A DNA stretch of 64,000 bases from Dorea sp. AF36-15AT (GTDB lineage Bacteria > Bacillota > Clostridia > Lachnospirales > Lachnospiraceae). A program made the translations under genes and the position numbers. The notes beneath the pieces were generated by a model. It was not told where the DNA came from and did no database searches. It worked only from the letters and a program-made list of their open reading frames with translations. Each line of letters begins with the position of its first letter. Within the stretch, counting starts at the first letter, position 1. The stretch spans positions 265,998 through 329,997 of the forward strand of contig NZ_QUDV01000002.1 in assembly GCF_003477705.1 (NCBI RefSeq), given 5' to 3'. Positions 60,117-64,000 of this stretch are shown piece by piece.

Positions 60117-60575
60117 ATGTTTAGTCAGTTACCTATGATATCCAAACTTTTATTCGTTATATTGATTCTTTTTATCCTGCAGGCATTAGGTGGATACTAT
60201 CAGGTGAAGAATTATCGTGCTACTGTACGGGAAATTCATAAATTGGGCAATGTGGGCATTGGTCAGAAAAAAGGTAAATTTTTTAATGGTAATATTGTTA
60301 TGGTAGCATCAGATAGTGATGGTATCATTAAAGGTGTTGTGATTCTGGATGGTATTACATTCCTGTCCAAATTTCATTCGGTAGACGAATTTTTAGGCAA
60401 ACCATTAGTGGGGAGCAGCATCTATTCATTCCTGGAAGTGACGGACGGATTTGATAAGAAAGAGCGCAAACAGTATATGGGATGGATTCGTGCGTTTGAA
60501 GCTCTACGCACCAGATTTGAAGCGCAGGAAGATTCAGATGAGTCGGAAGACGCGGAAAACACAGAAGCGATATAA
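60117..60575 (+). CDS. gutM: GutM-like glucitol operon activator
   Basis: A 152-residue protein with an N-terminal membrane segment (about 8-26) and the GutM body VKNYRATVREIHKLGNVGIGQKKGKFFNGNIVMVASDSDGIIKGVVILDG. GutM was described as an activator of the E. coli glucitol operon, though its membrane segment makes that mode unclear. I use ATG 60117, eight bases after GGAGG. It is the last gene of the PTS locus and is preceded by a structured RNA. The C-terminus is acidic. Confidence 0.85.
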   Translation: MFSQLPMISKLLFVILILFILQALGGYYQVKNYRATVREIHKLGNVGIGQKKGKFFNGNIVMVASDSDGIIKGVVILDGITFLSKFHSVDEFLGKPLVGSSIYSFLEVTDGFDKKERKQYMGWIRAFEALRTRFEAQEDSDESEDAENTEAI

Positions 60576-60623
60576 GGGATTTTTTGAAATTTACGCAAAA
60601 AAATAAAAAAATCAAAAAATGTA

Positions 60624-60652
60624 TTGACATTCAGTATTCTAAATGCTAATAT
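60624..60652 (+). promoter_or_regulatory. Promoter of tRNA-Ser(UGA)
   Basis: A consensus TTGACA, a 17-bp spacer and TAATAT, 36 bases before the tRNA. Confidence 0.75.
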
Positions 60653-60688
60653 ATTAGAGCACCAAGCGAGTGCAACAGTAGAATACAT

Positions 60689-60774
60689 GGAGAGGTATCG
60701 AAGTGGTCATAACGAGGCGGTCTTGAAAACCGTTTGTCCGCAAGGGCGCGTGGGTTCGAATCCCACCCTCTCCG
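60689..60774 (+). tRNA. tRNA-Ser (anticodon UGA)
   Basis: Acceptor arms GGAGAGG and CCTCTCC with discriminator G. The anticodon loop CTTGAAA in stem CGGT/ACCG gives TGA. A long variable arm (GTTTGTCCGCAAGGGCGC region) and the T-loop GGGTTCGAATCCC fit class II tRNA-Ser. CCA is not encoded. Confidence 0.95.
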
Positions 60775-60779
60775 CTTTC

Positions 60780-60810
60780 AGGAGTTTTGCTAATGCAAGA
60801 CTCCTTTTGT
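60780..60810 (+). terminator. Intrinsic terminator after tRNA-Ser(UGA)
   Basis: Arms AGGAGTTTTGC and GCAAGACTCCT pair over 11 bp with one G-U pair and a TAAT loop, then TTTT. Confidence 0.82.
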
Positions 60811-60989
60811 TATATCAGCTGGGAGTCAATCCCCCAGCTGATATAACCTCCGGCAGGGCGCACATTGTCCGGTGGACAATGGTTTTGCGCCGACCGAAAC
60901 GGAGTGTAGACTTGCAGAGGTGCGCAGTAGAAGTATGTCATGCAATTGCATGACGCGCACCTCGCAGCAAGAATGCCGAGGCATTCTTG
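60809..60989. repeat. Mosaic of four hairpin elements
   Basis: In 180 bp there are four further perfect or nested inverted repeats: 15-bp arms at 60809-60823/60833-60847; GGCGCA + CATTGTCC arms at 60857-60891; a nested one with outer GAGGTGCGC/GCGCACCTC (60917-60925/60955-60963) and inner palindrome GTCATGCAATTGCATGAC (60937-60954); and CAAGAATGCC/GGCATTCTTG at 60968-60989. No gene fits here. The look is that of REP/BIME-like filler DNA. Confidence 0.75.
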
Positions 60990-61013
60990 GAAATGAAAAA
61001 AACAGGTGATAAA

Positions 61014-61478
61014 ATGCTGAGTATGATGAAAGAAAAAATCTATGATCCGTCTGGAATTATGAAGAAAGAAATTCGCATTATAATTAGTGCAGGTGTTTTT
61101 GTAATATTGCTTGCGGGTACCCTGTTTTTATATTATCATAATCCTAAGGACGGATTAGGTCTGGTGTGCCCGATTTATACGTTGACTGGCTATTATTGTC
61201 CGGGATGCGGTGCGGGAAGGGCATGTTATGCTATCCTGCATATGCGGTTTTATCAGGCATTCAGATATAATCCATTATTAGTACTGATTCTTCCGTGGTT
61301 GATTTTGTATTATTTGATATGCTGGATACAATGGTTGATTTGCGGCAGAGAGAAGCTGAGTGTGAATATACCGTTATGGATTCCAATGACAGTATTAATT
61401 ATGATGTTAATATATGGCATTGTGAGGAATATAGGTGTATATCCATTTACGGTACTGGCTCCGACAAAGGTGCTATAA
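61014..61478 (+). CDS. DUF2752 membrane protein
   Basis: A protein of about 154 residues with three or four hydrophobic helices. The DUF2752 core is CPIYTLTGYYCPGCGAGRACYAILHMRFYQAFRYNPLL. The function of the family is unknown. I chose ATG 61014 with AGGTG before it. ATG 60993 is possible. It heads a small cluster with two zinc-ribbon proteins and a second DUF2752 protein, and lies 16 bases before the next gene. Confidence 0.8.
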   Translation: MLSMMKEKIYDPSGIMKKEIRIIISAGVFVILLAGTLFLYYHNPKDGLGLVCPIYTLTGYYCPGCGAGRACYAILHMRFYQAFRYNPLLVLILPWLILYYLICWIQWLICGREKLSVNIPLWIPMTVLIMMLIYGIVRNIGVYPFTVLAPTKVL

Positions 61479-61494
61479 GGAAGGAGAGAAAAGT

Positions 61495-62628
61495 ATGAAG
61501 TGTAGTTTTTGTGGCAATGAGGTAGAAAAAGGGATGAAATACTGTCCGCTTTGTGGTGCTGAAGTAAAGGAAGAGACTCCTGAAAACCAGACACCAGAGA
61601 TGGAAAATCATGATGAGCCGAATAACGATTACAGTTATGGACAGAGCAGTAGTGATCCAAATGGCGGATACAGCTATGGACAAAATAACAGTACCCCTAA
61701 TAGCAGTTTTAATTATGGTGGACAGTCTGGTAATGGATATAGTCAGTTTAATAATGGGCAACCGGAGAAACAGATTAGTGGAACGCCATATATTATCTTC
61801 TCGATTCTTGTGACATTGTGTTGCTGCCTGCCGCTGGGTATTGTAAGTATCGTATATGCAAGTAAGATTAACTCTTTGCAGAATGCAGGTGATTATGAAG
61901 GTGCTAAAGCAGCAGCTAAGAAAGCAAAGATTTTTATGATTGTTGGTGCTGTTGGTGGGTTGATTGCAAGTGTCGGGCTCTTTGCAACAGGATATATCAG
62001 TGATTCCACGACGGTTCAGACGGTTGAAAACATGCTGGACGAAGATGCAGATACAACAGATTCGAGAGATGATGTAACAGAGACAGATGATAAAGAAACT
62101 ACAAAAGAGCCGGTTACAGCCAATGAAGACCTTGGTGATAGCTGGAAGAGTTATACAGTACAGATTAATGATGCGGTTGTGACATTTCCGTGTGAAGTCA
62201 GTAAGCTGGAAGAAACTGGACTTACATTGGATACGGATGACAAATCAGAAGACTACGTGATTAATAAAGATGATTATGAGTTGGTATATTTCCAGGATTC
62301 TAATGCTAATTCGTTGATGTTTATAGTGTCCAATAAAACAGATTCGGCTAAGACGATAAAAGAATGTAAAGTATCAGGGATATATGTAGATGAGTATGAT
62401 GTTGAAGATGGTAGTCTTACAGTAATCTTCCCTGGAAATATTCAGGTTGGAATGGATATCAGCGATGTGGAAGCTAAATGGGGAGAAGCATCCGATGTAT
62501 ATGAAGGAGAATATTCTGATACATATAGCTGGTATGATGAAGATACATATAATTATTGTACAGTAAGTGTGGATCCGGAGACAAAAAAAGTGACGATGAT
62601 CGATCTGGATGGGCAAGACCTGCAATAG
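61495..62628 (+). CDS. Zinc-ribbon protein with CD225/dispanin membrane domain
   Basis: A 377-residue protein. The N-terminal zinc ribbon is CSFCGNEVEKGMKYCPLCG. An Asn/Gly/Ser/Tyr-rich repeat-like linker (about 45-90, with SYGQ and NYGG units) follows. A CD225/dispanin domain (about 100-165) has IIFSILVTLCCCLPLGIVSIVYASKINSLQNAGDYEGAKAAAKKAK, with two membrane helices. The C-terminal about 180 residues form an acidic soluble domain, probably outside the membrane. I use ATG 61495 with GGAAGGAGAG upstream. Function unknown. Confidence 0.82.
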   Translation: MKCSFCGNEVEKGMKYCPLCGAEVKEETPENQTPEMENHDEPNNDYSYGQSSSDPNGGYSYGQNNSTPNSSFNYGGQSGNGYSQFNNGQPEKQISGTPYIIFSILVTLCCCLPLGIVSIVYASKINSLQNAGDYEGAKAAAKKAKIFMIVGAVGGLIASVGLFATGYISDSTTVQTVENMLDEDADTTDSRDDVTETDDKETTKEPVTANEDLGDSWKSYTVQINDAVVTFPCEVSKLEETGLTLDTDDKSEDYVINKDDYELVYFQDSNANSLMFIVSNKTDSAKTIKECKVSGIYVDEYDVEDGSLTVIFPGNIQVGMDISDVEAKWGEASDVYEGEYSDTYSWYDEDTYNYCTVSVDPETKKVTMIDLDGQDLQ

Positions 62629-62669
62629 TGTAAAGTAGATGGAATAGGATAAAAAGCAGGAACGAAAAG

Positions 62670-63137
62670 ATGAAGTGTAGACGATGCGGATTTGAAAATG
62701 TAGACAATGCAGATTTTTGCTGCCATTGTGGAGAAGATCTTAGACAGATGAACCGGCTGGAATATCAGAATAATCTGCGAGATCCCAATGAGCAGATGAA
62801 TCAGAACTATCAGCAGAATTTTAATTACCAACAGAACCAGAGCTTCCGGCAGGAACAGAATTTCCGGCAGGGGATGAATTATAATGCAAAAGATGGTGGA
62901 GAAGATGGGATGGCAGTGGCTTCCATGGTGTGTGGAATCTGTGCACTTCTTATGATGTGTTGTGTGCCTTATTTTACGTTGGTTATGGCAATATTGGGAC
63001 TGGTGTTTGGTATATTGTCGTTAAAGAAGAAACCGGGTAATGGGATGGCGTTAACTGGCGTGATAACATCGTGTATATCACTGGCATTTTCTGTGATTGG
63101 GATTCTGATGGGACTGAGTCTGCTCCTTAATGTATGA
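62670..63137 (+). CDS. Zinc-ribbon DUF4190 membrane protein
   Basis: A 155-residue protein. The zinc ribbon is CRRCGFENVDNADFCCHCG. A Gln/Asn-rich linker with repeats of the type QQNF/RQEQNF runs to about 73. The DUF4190 part with two or three helices has GMAVASMVCGICALLMMCC, LGLVFGILSLKKKPGNGMALTGVI. Architecture echoes the previous gene: zinc ribbon, low-complexity linker, membrane domain. Function unknown. Confidence 0.82.
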   Translation: MKCRRCGFENVDNADFCCHCGEDLRQMNRLEYQNNLRDPNEQMNQNYQQNFNYQQNQSFRQEQNFRQGMNYNAKDGGEDGMAVASMVCGICALLMMCCVPYFTLVMAILGLVFGILSLKKKPGNGMALTGVITSCISLAFSVIGILMGLSLLLNV

Positions 63138-63148
63138 GGTGACAGATA

Positions 63149-63571
63149 TTGTTGGAATATGTGGGTGAAAGAACAGAGTGGGTTTGTTACAGGATCTTGA
63201 CGTTGCTATATATGTTGGTGGCGCTGGTGATAGTGTATATGCGATATTTCCATATCGAACTGTATAGTGCCTCGGAATGCTATATGTATCGAATGACGGG
63301 ATATTACTGTCCGGGATGCGGAGGTACACGGGCGGTGCAGGCGTTAGTGCATGTGGAACTGTTGCGAAGCCTGAGATGTCATCCGGCTGTTTTGCCTGGC
63401 GTGGTAATGTCGATCGTGTTTTGGATTGGCATGACATGTGAAAAGATACTCCGACCAAATATAAAGCGCTTTAAATTGAGAAGGATATATTTTTACGTTG
63501 TACTGGGAATTGTGATGATACAGTGGATTGTAAAAAATGTTTTATTATATGCTCTTGGATGGCATATATGA
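63149..63571 (+). CDS. Second DUF2752 membrane protein
   Basis: A 140-residue membrane protein with the DUF2752 core CYMYRMTGYYCPGCGGTRAVQALVHVELLRSLRCHPAVL. The core matches that of the first DUF2752 gene (TGYYCPGCG). The start is TTG at 63149 or the adjacent TTG at 63152, with AGGTGA upstream. It ends the cluster before the terminator at 63593. Confidence 0.8.
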   Translation: MLEYVGERTEWVCYRILTLLYMLVALVIVYMRYFHIELYSASECYMYRMTGYYCPGCGGTRAVQALVHVELLRSLRCHPAVLPGVVMSIVFWIGMTCEKILRPNIKRFKLRRIYFYVVLGIVMIQWIVKNVLLYALGWHI

Positions 63572-63592
63572 GAATAATACATTATGAAGCTG

Positions 63593-63639
63593 AAAAGCGG
63601 TATGTAGATGCGGGAATGCTACTATGTACCGTTTTTTTT
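63593..63639 (+). terminator. Terminator of the DUF2752 cluster
   Basis: Stems CGGTA/TACCG and GTAG/CTAC, with A-rich 5' flank and a run of eight T after the stem. Confidence 0.7.
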
Positions 63640-63676
63640 ACTTTACAGGAAATTGCTTTCCTGTAAAGTAAAAAAA
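63633..63676. repeat. 20-bp perfect inverted repeat with 4-base loop
   Basis: Arms 63633-63652 and 63657-63676 are exact reverse complements, core ACTTTACAGGAAA. The T-run lies on the 5' arm and the A-run on the 3' arm on either strand, so it is not a standard terminator. It shares its T-run with the terminator at 63593-63639. Confidence 0.8.
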
Positions 63677-63689
63677 TGGAAGAAAACTG

Positions 63690-63718
63690 TTGACAAAACC
63701 AGAAGACACAACTATAAT
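63690..63718 (+). promoter_or_regulatory. Promoter of tRNA-Ser(GGA)
   Basis: Consensus TTGACA, a 17-bp spacer and consensus TATAAT, 27 bases before the tRNA. Confidence 0.85.
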
Positions 63719-63745
63719 ATCATTTGTTCGCGCTTGAAACGGTAT

Positions 63746-63834
63746 GGAGAAATACCCAAGAGGCTGAAGGGGCTCCCCTGGAAAGGGAGTAGGTCGTTAA
63801 TAGCGGCGCGAGGGTTCAAATCCCTCTTTCTCCG
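63746..63834 (+). tRNA. tRNA-Ser (anticodon GGA)
   Basis: Acceptor arms GGAGAAA and TTTCTCC with discriminator G. Anticodon loop CTGGAAA in stem CTCCC/GGGAG gives GGA. A long variable arm and the T-arm AGGGTTCAAATCCCT fit class II. CCA is not encoded. Confidence 0.95.
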
Positions 63835-63896
63835 TTTTGATATATACCAATGTTAATAACTGGTAAAAAGAAAATTAAAAAATCTTAAAAAAGTTG

Positions 63897-63926
63897 TTGA
63901 CAAGATATGGGAAAACATGGTATTAT
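63897..63926 (+). promoter_or_regulatory. Ribosomal RNA operon promoter
   Basis: Consensus TTGACA, an 18-bp spacer and TATTAT. Confidence 0.8.
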
Positions 63927-64000
63927 ATTAAAGCTGACTCGTGAGAGCGGCAAACACAAAGAACTTTGATAACTGAACAATAGACAACAACCCTGAAGAT
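63927..64000 (+). other. Leader of an rRNA operon, 16S gene beyond the window
   Basis: The sequence AACTTTGATAACTGAACAAT followed by AGACAACAACC is the kind of leader found before 16S rRNA in Lachnospiraceae. The mature 16S start (AGAGTTTGAT) is not reached in this window. Confidence 0.7.

Noticed and set aside
60689..60774. tRNA-Ser as a pseudogene because it lacks CCA
   Set aside because: All arms pair well, a promoter and terminator flank it, and an RNase Z gene is present for 3' processing.

Overview
The window looks like a piece of chromosome from a gut-type Clostridia, most probably the family Lachnospiraceae. The reasons are gene content and style: a split PurH (separate IMP cyclohydrolase and AICAR formyltransferase), a CD1871A-type CXXC peptide next to a NapH-like ferredoxin protein, GlpP-linked glycerol genes with a DUF1667 partner, strong A-rich ribosome binding sites, and tRNA genes that do not encode CCA. 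The right edge ends inside the leader of a ribosomal RNA operon. The genus cannot be fixed from the sequence alone.

Left part (1-24700). A leftward redox operon (CXXC peptide, polyferredoxin membrane protein, TlpA lipoprotein) faces a rightward two-component system. Then come pgi, a sugar reductase, a DAACS symporter, an ABC/FtsX transporter, greA, a divergent acetylglutamate-kinase-like protein, a YitT protein, two late purine genes, nth and glpP. A HipBA toxin-antitoxin unit with three identical palindromic operators and two small Xre regulators follow. They sit next to a glycerol operon (two FAD oxidoreductases, DUF1667 protein, glpK) whose leader carries a terminator, the expected target type for GlpP.

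Middle part (24700-46000). A large accessory catabolic locus holds its own HPr, a PRD-type regulator, a galactitol-class PTS and eleven further genes: 2-hydroxyacid dehydrogenase, class II aldolase, zinc dehydrogenase, CoA-acylating aldehyde dehydrogenase, thiolase-like protein plus DUF35 partner, CoA-disulfide-reductase-like enzyme, LarA-like nickel racemase, split UxaA-type dehydratase and an AEC exporter. The set is not classical galactitol use and is the best candidate here for an undescribed pathway. It is followed by a TetR regulator and an alanine module (AGCS symporter, RpiR regulator, alanine dehydrogenase). Both alanine promoters carry the same operator at the same distance from the -35 box.

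Right part (46000-64000). Housekeeping genes dominate: tex, an FMN-riboswitch-controlled RibU, an aldo/keto reductase with ferredoxin tail, and the tsaE-tsaB-rimI-(zinc ribbon)-rnz-tsaD-ispD run. A second PTS locus follows: SorC regulator, glucitol-class EIIC/EIIBC/EIIA, a DXR-like (DRL-type) oxidoreductase with a SAF domain in place of sorbitol-6-phosphate dehydrogenase, an unexplained structured RNA, and gutM. The end has two tRNA-Ser genes flanking a set of small membrane proteins (DUF2752, CD225/dispanin, DUF4190, DUF2752), a dense mosaic of hairpins, and the promoter of an rRNA operon.

All calls rest on reading the sequence and on recall of protein families. No searches or folding programs were run. 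Where a start codon was moved, the ribosome binding site is the reason.
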